The position numbers and the translations under genes are program-made. From Armatimonadota bacterium (GTDB lineage: Bacteria > Vulcanimicrobiota > JACPDS01), in assembly GCA_016183885.1 (NCBI GenBank), contig JACPDS010000118.1:1-5425 (forward strand): 5,425 bases of DNA, read 5' to 3'. The notes beneath the pieces were generated by a model. The model worked only from the letters and a program-made list of their open reading frames with translations, had not been told where the DNA came from and did no database searches. Shown piece after piece: positions 1 to 5,425 of the stretch; position 1 is the stretch's first letter, and each line of letters opens with the position of its first letter.

Positions 1-1
1 T

Positions 2-1456
2 CCAGCCAATATTCTTTTTAGTCAGCAGCTAAGTCCTTCAGAAAAAGCCCAACTTCGTCAGGAATTAATTTTGCTGCAATTAAGAGAACAGTATGCTAAT
101 GCCAAGCGGTATCGCTCTAACTTAGAAAAGAAAATTGAGGTAACTAAAGACAAATTAGAAAATGTTGGCAATCAAATTAATGATTTGCAAAAACAACTGG
201 CTTTTTTAGAAATGGGCCGACAGGAGACGGAACAAAAAATCAATAATACGACGGAACAAATTGCCCTGACGGAACAGGCTATTTTCCAAGGTTATGAGGC
301 GATAGAACAAAAAGAGATTGAAATTAAAGAACAAGCTAATTTATTAACCGATTATTTTGCTTTTCTTTATTTTCATAAAAATAAGTTTTATGAACCTGAT
401 TATCAAGAGTTTAACGCTTTGAAGGTCCTCTTATCTGATAAAACCGTGGCCGAGACTTTGGCTAATCAGAAATATCTAGAACTATTAGAGACTACCGGTT
501 TGGAGATTTTTTCTCGTTTGCATGATTTGCGTTTAAATTTGCAAAAAGAGCAGAGTCAATTAGAAATTAAACGCGCTAAATTAGCTTATTTGCAAATTCG
601 TTTACAAATGGAAAGAGATAATTTTGCTCTTCAGAAAGAAACCCAACAGAAATTTTTAGAAACTAGTAAGGGCCGGGAAGAAATTTTTCAAAAAATGTTG
701 CTAGCTAGCATTGAGGAAGAAAGTCGGTCTGATCAAGAAATGGAGGCTTTACAAACTAACATTGATTATTTTTCCAAGAATTTAGGGACCGCTAAAACTA
801 TTTTAACTTCAGAAGATTATATTCCTCTTCTTCGCCGTCCATTTAGTTTTTTTAAAATTAATCCCCCTAAATTTTCTATTTTTTATCAAGTAGCGGGGAA
901 AGGAACAAAATTACTTTCCTTAAAAAGAAAATCTGAAAATTTAGATATTTTAGGCCCTTTAGGGAATGGGTGGGCGATTCCAGAGAGCGCAAAAAAAATC
1001 GCCTTAGTGGCGGGGGGAATGGGGGTAGCTGCGCTTGTAGAATTAGCTAAAAATTTATTAAAGGCTAAAAAAGAAGTTTATTTTTTTTTGGGACTGTCTA
1101 ACAAAAAAATTTATACTTTTTTAAAAAAAGAATTAAATTTTTTGCACGAAGATAAACTTTTAATTGCTTTAGAATCTGGAGCTTCGGATTTTAATGGAAC
1201 AGTCTTAGATTTGCTTAGAAAATTTTTAAAAAATTATAAAGTTGATTTTATTGCCGGCTGCGGTCCTTATCCAATGTTAAAAGCTTTAAAAGAATTAATT
1301 CAGGTTCAAAAAATCCCTACTTTAGTTTCTTTGGATACTTTAATTGCCTGCGGACTTGGAGCTTGTAAGGGCTGCGCGGTAGAAACTAAAAATAAAAGTT
1401 ATAAATTAGCCTGCCAGGACGGCCCGATATTTAATTTAGATGAATTAGTTTTATAG
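2..1456 (+). CDS. pyrK: Coiled-coil (M23/EnvC-type N-half) fused in frame to a PyrK-like FAD/NAD/[2Fe-2S] domain; 5' partial
   Basis: The frame is open from the left window edge to the TAG at 1454-1456, giving 484 visible residues; the TTG at 71 is not a convincing start because the coil continues upstream. Residues 1 to about 263 are a long heptad-rich coiled coil with a TSKGREEIFQKML segment, as in peptidoglycan-peptidase (M23) proteins of Patescibacteria, but no M23 domain follows. From about residue 270 the protein is PyrK, the electron-transfer subunit of NAD-dependent dihydroorotate dehydrogenase (pyrimidine synthesis). It has RRPFS (FAD-binding, RPFS at 279-282), DILGPLGNGW, the nucleotide-binding LVAGGMGVAAL (from 335) and a CGLGACKGC...C cluster motif (Cys 450, 455, 458, 471) for [2Fe-2S]. 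The first PyrK strands, about 45 residues including the PGQF segment, are missing. No pyrD follows. The PyrK identity is firm; the fusion may be a deletion or assembly chimera, and function is doubtful. Confidence 0.8.
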   Translation, partial: PANILFSQQLSPSEKAQLRQELILLQLREQYANAKRYRSNLEKKIEVTKDKLENVGNQINDLQKQLAFLEMGRQETEQKINNTTEQIALTEQAIFQGYEAIEQKEIEIKEQANLLTDYFAFLYFHKNKFYEPDYQEFNALKVLLSDKTVAETLANQKYLELLETTGLEIFSRLHDLRLNLQKEQSQLEIKRAKLAYLQIRLQMERDNFALQKETQQKFLETSKGREEIFQKMLLASIEEESRSDQEMEALQTNIDYFSKNLGTAKTILTSEDYIPLLRRPFSFFKINPPKFSIFYQVAGKGTKLLSLKRKSENLDILGPLGNGWAIPESAKKIALVAGGMGVAALVELAKNLLKAKKEVYFFLGLSNKKIYTFLKKELNFLHEDKLLIALESGASDFNGTVLDLLRKFLKNYKVDFIAGCGPYPMLKALKELIQVQKIPTLVSLDTLIACGLGACKGCAVETKNKSYKLACQDGPIFNLDELVL

Positions 1457-1520
1457 TCTCTTTAAATTTATAGCTTTTTTGCCCTTATAGGTCTGCAAAT
1501 TAATTTAAAAAGGAGCTGGA

Positions 1521-2183
1521 ATGAGAAAAATAAATAATCTTAACGATATTTTAAAAGAAGCCTTTAATATATTTAAAAATAATCTTCTGCAGTCATTTTT
1601 TATGTTTCTTTCCTCAATAATCCCTGTTATAGGCGATTCTTTACACACATGCATAGTTGAACAAATCTTTAAGAAAGAAGAAATTTCCGCGCGTAAAGCC
1701 TTACTTAAAGCGCTTGGATATTTTTGGAATCTTCTGGAAGTAATTATATTATTTACTATATCAATGACTTTATGGATATTTGTTCCTATCTATGGCTGGA
1801 TAAAAGCAGTTTATTATAGCCTCTATAGCGCTATGATTTCTAATGTGGTCATATTAGAAGGTATGGCGGGCAAGAAAGCTATGCAGAGATGTCGTGAAAT
1901 AATTATGAGAAATAAAGAAAGCCAATCTCTGGCTATAGGTTTTTTTGTAGGTTTCCCTTTAATTATTTCATGTGTTTTTATATTAATTGGATTCATATCT
2001 TCTTTACATAATAATTTTAATTTAAAATTAACCAATATTATTATGATAGTTTTATCTTTTATTTTTTTATCCGTCTTTGAAATAGGTAATTCACTAATTT
2101 ATTATGAACTTATTAAAAGAGAATTAGAAGATGGAGTAGCTTCTCCAAAAGTTAAGGAGCTGCTGGAAAGCAAAAAAGGCTAA
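1521..2183 (+). CDS. Multi-pass integral membrane protein of unknown function
   Basis: The ATG at 1521 follows a strong Shine-Dalgarno AGGAG (1511-1515) at 5 nt spacing, so the start is well supported. The 220-residue product has about four hydrophobic stretches, near residues 22-42, 68-100, 138-161 and 170-195, and a charged C-terminal tail (to ESKKG). The amphipathic stretch around residues 112-131 (LEGMAGKKAMQRCREIIMRN) recalls the 'EG..a..RS..l.kg' cytoplasmic loop seen in some poorly characterised multi-pass families (DUF975-like or glycerophosphodiesterase-type membrane domains). This is a resemblance only, and I cannot assign a function. It starts 64 nt after the pyrK-like stop and may share its transcript, since I see no clear terminator between them. 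Next gene downstream begins after a 150-nt gap with its own promoter. Confidence 0.8.
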   Translation: MRKINNLNDILKEAFNIFKNNLLQSFFMFLSSIIPVIGDSLHTCIVEQIFKKEEISARKALLKALGYFWNLLEVIILFTISMTLWIFVPIYGWIKAVYYSLYSAMISNVVILEGMAGKKAMQRCREIIMRNKESQSLAIGFFVGFPLIISCVFILIGFISSLHNNFNLKLTNIIMIVLSFIFLSVFEIGNSLIYYELIKRELEDGVASPKVKELLESKKG

Positions 2184-2277
2184 GATTTTTAGTTATTTAT
2201 CATAAGCCAGCATCATTAAAAATGATTATAATTTTCAATTTTTTCGCTCGTTGCAACAAGTGATTTATTTTTTTTCA

Positions 2278-2306
2278 TTGACAACAACTTTAAAAAGAGG
2301 TATATT
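2278..2306 (+). promoter_or_regulatory. Near-consensus sigma-70 promoter for hicB
   Basis: A perfect -35 box TTGACA (2278-2283) and a -10 box TATATT (2301-2306, one mismatch to TATAAT) are separated by the optimal 17 nt. It lies about 25 nt upstream of the hicB start, leaving room for a short leader with the AAAGAGG ribosome binding site (2318-2324), 7 nt before the ATG. HicB family antitoxins often repress their own promoter, but the truncated HicB here shows no DNA-binding domain. Confidence 0.7.
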
Positions 2307-2331
2307 TTAAATAGAGTAAAGAGGTTAGACT

Positions 2332-2481
2332 ATGAGATACAAAGTAGTATTGAAGCAAACAGACGAAGGATATAGTGTATTCTGCCCTGGACTACCCGGA
2401 TGTTGGTCGCAAGGAAAAACCGAACAGGAAGCTCTTGAAAACATTCGCGATGCAATTCAGGAATACTTGGCTGCTGTGTGA
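2332..2481 (+). CDS. hicB: HicB-family antitoxin, C-terminally truncated
   Basis: The 49-residue product begins MRYKVVLKQTDEGYSVFCPG and continues with LPGCWSQGKTEQEALENI and a helix ending EYLAAV. This is the HicB N-terminal fold: two strands, the PGLPGC(W)SQG turn, then the 'T..EAl.Ni.dAi.eyl' helix. HicB proteins neutralise HicA mRNA interferases by masking their active site. The family normally continues beyond LAAV with a final beta strand (about 65-75 residues in the short form), so the TGA at 2479 removes the end of the domain. The start is supported by a GAGG site 7 nt upstream and a strong promoter. A HicA remnant follows 21 nt later in the same frame, so this is the 5' part of a broken hicBA pair. 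Its base composition appears richer in G+C than the flanking genes, which suggests acquisition by transfer. Activity is doubtful. Confidence 0.75.
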   Translation: MRYKVVLKQTDEGYSVFCPGLPGCWSQGKTEQEALENIRDAIQEYLAAV

Positions 2482-2502
2482 CTCGATTAAAGATGCAAAT
2501 GA

Positions 2503-2634
2503 AAACATATTGTAATGTCTGATGGTATTTATTTCCTGACCATTCCCCGCAGTGATACTGTTGACGCTTATACAATGGGTGGAATAGTACATGATGCTGG
2601 ACTCACCGTTGAAGAATTTCATAAATTCTTATAG
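2503..2634 (+). pseudogene. hicA: HicA-family toxin, C-terminal remnant
   Basis: Read in the same frame as hicB, 43 residues match the second half of a HicA mRNA interferase. KHIVMSDG covers the catalytic-His strand (usually GSH or GKH), FLTIPR the next strand, and AYTMGGIVHDAGLTVEEF the C-terminal helix that typifies the family ('GTL..IlrdAGLtveeF'). The N-terminal half, with the first helix (the usual start to about residue 22), is absent. Stop codons at 2479, 2488 and 2500 separate this piece from hicB. The only local start, ATG at 2515, would give 39 residues without the catalytic histidine, so a working toxin is not expected. The likely history is a deletion spanning the hicB end and the hicA beginning, with later decay. 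The hicB-then-hicA order is a common arrangement for the pair. The assignment rests on motif memory only. Confidence 0.65.
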
Positions 2635-2635
2635 C

Positions 2636-2683
2636 GCTTAACAAGTCAATTCAGCGGATTCGCCTACGGCAAGCCGCTGAATT
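2636..2683 (+). repeat. Hairpin with attC-like features just after the hicA remnant
   Basis: A perfect 10-bp inverted repeat (AATTCAGCGG at 2648-2657, CCGCTGAATT at 2674-2683) encloses a 16-nt loop that can form a smaller GCC-TAC-GGC stem. It begins 1 nt after the hicA stop and is preceded by GCTTAAC (2636-2642), which fits the RYYYAAC box that opens integron attC sites, followed by AAG as in many TAACAA-type sites. The closing GTTRRRY box is not found next to the 3' arm, so at best the site is incomplete. The alternative is a transcription terminator; the tract after the stem (TTATCATTTTG) is only moderately T-rich. Confidence 0.5.
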
Positions 2684-2718
2684 TTATCATTTTGTAATTG
2701 TTTTTTATAGTATAAAAA

Positions 2719-3462
2719 TTGCACATAAAATCAATAAAAAAAGAGAAATATGCCCTTCAAAAAATATTAAACGAAGGACTTAAAGAAATTAACTTATCGC
2801 TCTTATCCCAATCTGAAGAAAATTTTTTTAAATTTTTAGCGCTTATTTTAAGGGAAAATCAAAAGTATAATCTTACCAGCTATAAAAGTCCTTCAGAAAT
2901 TATGATTAATTTATTTTTAGATTCATTATTATTATTAAAAATTCCCTTATTTAAAGAAAATTTAAAAATTTTAGATTTGGGAACTGGCGCGGGCATCCCG
3001 GGTATTCCGTTAAAAATCGCAAAGCCCGGGCTTAAAATGCACTTATTAGAAAGCAATCAAAAAAAACAGCGTTTTTTGGAATTAGTTTTAAAAGAATTAA
3101 ATTTAGACGGAGAAATCTTAAAAGGCAGGGCGGAATATTTTGCCCATCAAGAAAATTATCGCGAAAAATTTTCCATAGTTGTGTCGCGTGCGGTAGCCCC
3201 TTTAAATATATTATTAGAATACGCTCTTCCATTTTTAGAAATTAAAGGAGTTTTAGCGGCCTGCAAAGGCAGTCAGATTTTTCAAGAGATTGAAAACTCT
3301 CAAAATGCTTTAAAAATTTTAGGAGGAGAACTTGTAGAAGTTATAGAAACCCTGCCGCCGTTTAAAAAAATAAAGCGTTTTATAGTGATTGTAAGAAAAA
3401 AATATTCTAGCGGCGAAAAATATCCCCGTAAAGAAGGAAAAGCTCTTAAGTATCCTTTTTAA
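2719..3462 (+). CDS. rsmG: 16S rRNA (guanine527-N7)-methyltransferase RsmG (GidB)
   Basis: RsmG uses S-adenosylmethionine to methylate N7 of G527 (E. coli numbering) in 16S rRNA, in the cytoplasm. The 247-residue product shows the family pattern in order: an N-terminal helical part, KYNLTS (49-54), FLDSL (66-70), the SAM-binding loop LDLGTGAGIPGIPL (85-98), the acidic/basic ESNQKKQRF region (111-119), SRAVAPL (156-162), the ACKG strand (181-184) and the C-terminal YPRKEGKALKYPF, typical of the family ('YPRr.G.p.k.PL'). Length is close to the usual 205-245. The start is uncertain: an in-frame TAA lies at 2713-2715, the first possible codon is TTG at 2719, there is no Shine-Dalgarno before it, and no ATG or GTG occurs before the conserved part. 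The upstream hicBA/attC-like patch may have replaced the native start region. It is followed 34 nt later by parA, the usual gidB-parA-parB order. Confidence 0.9.
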   Translation: MHIKSIKKEKYALQKILNEGLKEINLSLLSQSEENFFKFLALILRENQKYNLTSYKSPSEIMINLFLDSLLLLKIPLFKENLKILDLGTGAGIPGIPLKIAKPGLKMHLLESNQKKQRFLELVLKELNLDGEILKGRAEYFAHQENYREKFSIVVSRAVAPLNILLEYALPFLEIKGVLAACKGSQIFQEIENSQNALKILGGELVEVIETLPPFKKIKRFIVIVRKKYSSGEKYPRKEGKALKYPF

Positions 3463-3470
3463 TTTTTAAG

Positions 3471-3477
3471 AAGGAGA
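3471..3477 (+). promoter_or_regulatory. Shine-Dalgarno AAGGAGA for parA at unusual distance
   Basis: A strong AAGGAGA lies just after the rsmG stop. The GGAG core ends about 20 nt before the only plausible parA start (ATG at 3497), far longer than the usual 5-10 nt, and no ATG, GTG or TTG in the parA frame lies closer. Either spacing is poor or local bases have been gained. Confidence 0.5.
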
Positions 3478-3496
3478 AATTTTTAAAAATTCGAAT

Positions 3497-4260
3497 ATGT
3501 TTCACGTGAAACAAAATTATGCCAAAATTATTGTGATTGCCAATCAAAAGGGCGGGGTGGGAAAGATCCTCAAGGAAATGCTACTAGCGGTTTAGGATTT
3601 GAGCGCTCTAAAATAAATTCCTGCATTTATGATGTTTTATTAGAAGCCCGCCCGTTGCCGGAGATTATTTTATCTGTCGGCGGTTTAAATTTATTCCTTG
3701 CTCCATCTACCTTGCGTTTAGCCGGAGCGGAAATAGAATTGGTTTCCGTTTTTTCCAGAGAATTACGCTTAAAAAATGCTTTAAATGCTTTAACTTGCGA
3801 ATATGATTATATATTTATTGACTGCCCCCCTTCTTTAGGAATTTTAACAATTAATGCTTTAAGCGCCGCCCAAGAAGTATTAGTGCCTATTCAATGCGAA
3901 TATTACGCTTTAGAAGGGTTGGGGCAATTATTAAAAGTATTTCAACTGGTAAAAGAACGTTTAAATCAAAATTTAGAAATAGCCGGCGTTTTATTAACTA
4001 TGTTTGACAGCAGGGTAAATTTATCTGAACAAGTGGCTCAAGAAGTTAAAAATTATTTTAAAGATAAAGTTTATAAAACAATTATACCGCGCAATGTTAA
4101 GTTAAGCGAATCCCCTAGTTTTGGGAAATCTATAATTGCTTATGATTTAAAATCTAAGGGGGCGCAGGCTTATATTAAATTAGCTAAAGAGGTGCTTAAA
4201 AATGAAAAAAATGGCTTTAGGGAAAGGATTAGAAGCTTTAATTCCGGAGAAATCCTCTAA
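3497..4260 (+). pseudogene. parA: ParA/Soj chromosome-partitioning ATPase, disrupted by a deletion and frameshift
   Basis: ParA ATPases bind DNA nonspecifically and, with ParB at parS, segregate chromosome origins. The ATG at 3497 opens a frame reading MFHVKQNYAKIIVIANQKGG and then VGK, the deviant Walker A motif. After that lysine codon (3563-3565) the frame runs into TAG at 3593. The rest of ParA resumes in another frame at 3565: DPQGNATSGLGFERS, then IYDVLLEARPL, Walker B FIDCPPS (3814-3834), the QCEYYALEGL segment, VLLTMFDSR, and IPRNVKLSESPSFGKSI near the end. Family members have about 23 residues between GVGK and DPQGN (the TTT of the P-loop, helix 1 and the LLID strand), so roughly 70 nt are missing (3n+1). 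The catalytic threonines and first aspartate of the A' motif are gone. The rest is well preserved, which favours a very recent mutation or assembly error. The C-terminal end reads about 15-18 residues into parB. Confidence 0.85.
3498..3513. promoter_or_regulatory. parS: parS centromere-like site (ParB-binding palindrome) overlapping the parA start
   Basis: TGTTTCACGTGAAACA is a perfect 16-bp palindrome and matches the parS consensus TGTTNCACGTGAAACA known from Bacillus subtilis and widely conserved in bacteria. It begins at the second base of the parA ATG and encodes ParA residues 2-6 (FHVKQ). ParB encoded at 4202 is the expected ligand; ParB loads here as a CTP-dependent clamp and spreads. 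Occupation of the start could also affect parA expression. That last point is inference. Confidence 0.95.
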
Positions 4261-5062
4261 AGAGGAATCAAAAGAATTCTTAGTTTCTTTAAGTAGAATT
4301 TATCCTAATCCTCATCAACCCAGGAAGGATTTCGATAAAGAAAAATTAGATGAATTAGTTAATTCTATTAAAGAGCACGGCCTTATTCAGCCAATCATAG
4401 TTTCCGCTAAAGACGGAGGATTTCAGCTGGTAGCGGGAGAAAGACGCTTGCGCGCGGCTAAATTAGCCGGTTTAAAAGAAGTTCCGGTAATCCTTAAAGA
4501 TTATAAAAATTCTCAATTATTAGAAATTGCTTTAATAGAAAATTTGCAAAGAGAAGATTTAAATTCTTTAGAAGAGGCTCAAGCCTATCAATTTTTAATT
4601 AAAGAATACGGATTTAATCAAGAAGCTTTAGCTCAAAAAGTCGGGAAAAGCCGTTCTGCGGTTGCCAATAGTTTAAGGCTTTTAAATTTAGATTTAGAAG
4701 TTAAAGAAGATTTGTTAAAAGAAATAATTTCTCCCGGACATGCTCGGGCAATTTTATCTTTGGAAAAGGTTTCTCAGAAAGAGCTTTGGAGGAGAATTAA
4801 ACAATTTAATTTATCGGTAAGACAAACGGAAAAATTGGCTGGTTTGTGGCAGAATAAAAAAACTGCTTCTAAAAAGATTAAAAAATCGGCTGACTGGATA
4901 AATTTAGAAGAACGTTTAACACAATTTTTTTCAACTTTGGTAAAAATTAAAACTAAGGGCGTCAAAGGAAAAATTGAAATCAGTTATTCTTCGCTTGAAG
5001 AATTAGATCGAATATTTAATTTGATTTTTCCTAAAGATGCGTTTAATATATGTTTACTTTAA
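4202..5062 (+). CDS. parB: ParB/Spo0J chromosome-partitioning CTPase and parS-binding protein
   Basis: ParB binds parS, hydrolyses CTP to act as a sliding clamp, recruits SMC and stimulates ParA. The 286-residue product is intact and of normal length. It begins with the ParA-stimulating peptide MKKMALGKGLEALIP (1-15), then NPHQPRKDF (36-44) and the N-terminal ParB/Srx CTP-binding domain with GERRLRAAK (79-87) and ENLQR (113-117). Next come the helix-turn-helix EALAQKVGKSRSAVANSLRLL (141-161), GHARAILSL (179-187), a lysine-rich linker (219-228) and the C-terminal dimerisation domain (about 234-276, GKIEISYSSLEELDRI). Start 4202 is preferred over ATG 4211 because GAGGTG (4189-4194) sits 7 nt before it. 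It overlaps the parA reading frame by 59 nt, so translation is probably coupled. The parS target at 3498-3513 is about 0.7 kb upstream. Confidence 0.97.
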   Translation: MKKMALGKGLEALIPEKSSKEESKEFLVSLSRIYPNPHQPRKDFDKEKLDELVNSIKEHGLIQPIIVSAKDGGFQLVAGERRLRAAKLAGLKEVPVILKDYKNSQLLEIALIENLQREDLNSLEEAQAYQFLIKEYGFNQEALAQKVGKSRSAVANSLRLLNLDLEVKEDLLKEIISPGHARAILSLEKVSQKELWRRIKQFNLSVRQTEKLAGLWQNKKTASKKIKKSADWINLEERLTQFFSTLVKIKTKGVKGKIEISYSSLEELDRIFNLIFPKDAFNICLL

Positions 5063-5102
5063 AAATATTGCAACTTTAAAAATGCTTAAGTGAGGAAAGT
5101 TT

Positions 5103-5425
5103 ATGTATCAATCTCTTTTTCGAAAATATCGCTCCAGCTCTTTTTCTGAAATTATAGGGCAGGAGCATATTACTAAAACATTAAGAAATATTTTAAAAGA
5201 AAAAAGAATTTCTTCAGCTTATCTTTTTTCAGGCCCAAGGGGAACGGGAAAAACTAGTTTGGCAAGAATTTTTGCTAAAACCTTAAATTGCCAAAAAGGA
5301 ATTCTGGAAGAACCCTGCAATCAATGTATTAACTGCGAGCAGATTTCTCAAGGAGAAGCCTTGGATGTAATAGAAATAGACGCCGCTTCTAATACTCAGG
5401 TAGATAAGATTAGAGAATTTATTAT
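5103..5425 (+). CDS. dnaX: DNA polymerase III subunit gamma/tau (DnaX), 5' part; cut by window end
   Basis: DnaX is the AAA+ ATPase of the clamp-loader complex that places the sliding clamp on DNA during replication. The visible 107 residues match its N-terminus: MYQSLFRKYRSSSFSEIIGQ, then the Walker A loop GPRGTGKTS (44-52), the zinc-binding cysteines Cys63, Cys72, Cys75 and Cys78 (LNC...PCNQCINC) and DVIEIDAASNTQVDKIRE (88-105), the region before Walker B. The start is supported by TGAGGA (5091-5096), 6 nt upstream of the ATG. It begins 40 nt after the parB stop with no evident promoter or terminator between, so it may be co-transcribed with parB. Only the first part of the AAA+ domain is visible; nothing abnormal is seen in it. 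Confidence 0.96.
   Translation, partial: MYQSLFRKYRSSSFSEIIGQEHITKTLRNILKEKRISSAYLFSGPRGTGKTSLARIFAKTLNCQKGILEEPCNQCINCEQISQGEALDVIEIDAASNTQVDKIREFI

Noticed and set aside
71..73. TTG at 71 as the real start of the first gene
   Set aside because: The frame is open and coiled-coil-like upstream to the window edge, so the gene is simply cut by the window.
1823..2035. Minus-strand open frame of 70 codons
   Set aside because: Lies inside the membrane-protein gene, with no recognisable motif or ribosome binding site.
2212..2226. Hairpin ATCATT-AAA-AATGAT after the membrane-protein gene as a terminator
   Set aside because: The 6-bp stem is all A/T apart from one G/C pair and the T-run is set off and interrupted; too weak in AT-rich DNA to call.
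2330..2622. Two overlapping minus-strand open frames across the hicBA remnant
   Set aside because: They are antisense to the clearly recognisable HicB and HicA motifs and carry no motif of their own.
2636..2700. Hairpin as an ordinary Rho-independent terminator
   Set aside because: Not excluded, but the stem is followed by an interrupted T tract and the RYYYAAC box and structured loop fit an attC-like relic at least as well; kept as a repeat with both readings stated.
3032..3232. Minus-strand open frame inside rsmG
   Set aside because: Antisense to conserved RsmG coding sequence; no domain seen.
3519..3536. ATG at 3519 as parA start (MPKLL)
   Set aside because: It is out of the parA frame and stops after five codons. 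The frame with KIIVIANQKGGVGK starts at ATG 3497.
4774..4965. Minus-strand open frame inside parB
   Set aside because: Antisense to the ParB C-terminal part; no domain seen.
1..5425. CRISPR arrays, tRNA, rRNA or IS elements
   Set aside because: I saw no spaced direct repeats, tRNA-like cloverleaf, rRNA stretch or transposase in either strand.

Overview
This is an AT-rich bacterial window with every recognisable gene on the plus strand. It carries a chromosome-partitioning neighbourhood (rsmG - parA - parB - dnaX) preceded by a pyrK-like gene, a membrane protein of unknown function and a decayed toxin-antitoxin module. The very A/T-biased codons, the ParB start (MALGKGLEALIP) and the long coiled coil with a TSKGREEIFQKML segment, like that of Patescibacteria M23 peptidases, suggest an uncultured lineage such as Patescibacteria/CPR or a similar phylum. 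That placement is inference; no taxonomic marker settles it.

Region by region. Positions 2-1456 hold one open frame, cut by the window edge, in which about 260 residues of peptidase-type coiled coil run directly into a PyrK electron-transfer domain lacking its own N-terminus. Positions 1521-2183 encode a four-segment membrane protein I cannot name. Positions 2184-2700 hold a near-consensus sigma-70 promoter, a shortened hicB, a C-terminal hicA remnant in the same frame, and a hairpin resembling part of an integron attC site. This patch looks richer in G+C than its surroundings and is probably acquired DNA. rsmG follows (2719-3462), then parA (3497-4260), whose start codon lies in a perfect parS palindrome and whose Walker A region is broken by a frameshifting deletion of about 70 nt. 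An intact parB (4202-5062) overlaps the parA end, and the first 107 codons of dnaX (from 5103) run off the window.

How the genes would work together: ParB loads at parS, spreads as a CTP-dependent clamp, and ParA ATPase separates the origins. rsmG and dnaX are common companions of parAB near replication origins.

The most notable pattern is that three loci (coiled coil/PyrK, hicB/hicA, parA) each show the same defect: an N-terminal part joined to a later part with the middle missing. Either this segment has really suffered several deletions or the assembly has collapsed at several points. Raw reads would decide. I did not find a convincing new biological system; the best leads are the parS-in-start-codon arrangement, the coiled-coil/PyrK fusion and the attC-like hairpin beside hicBA.
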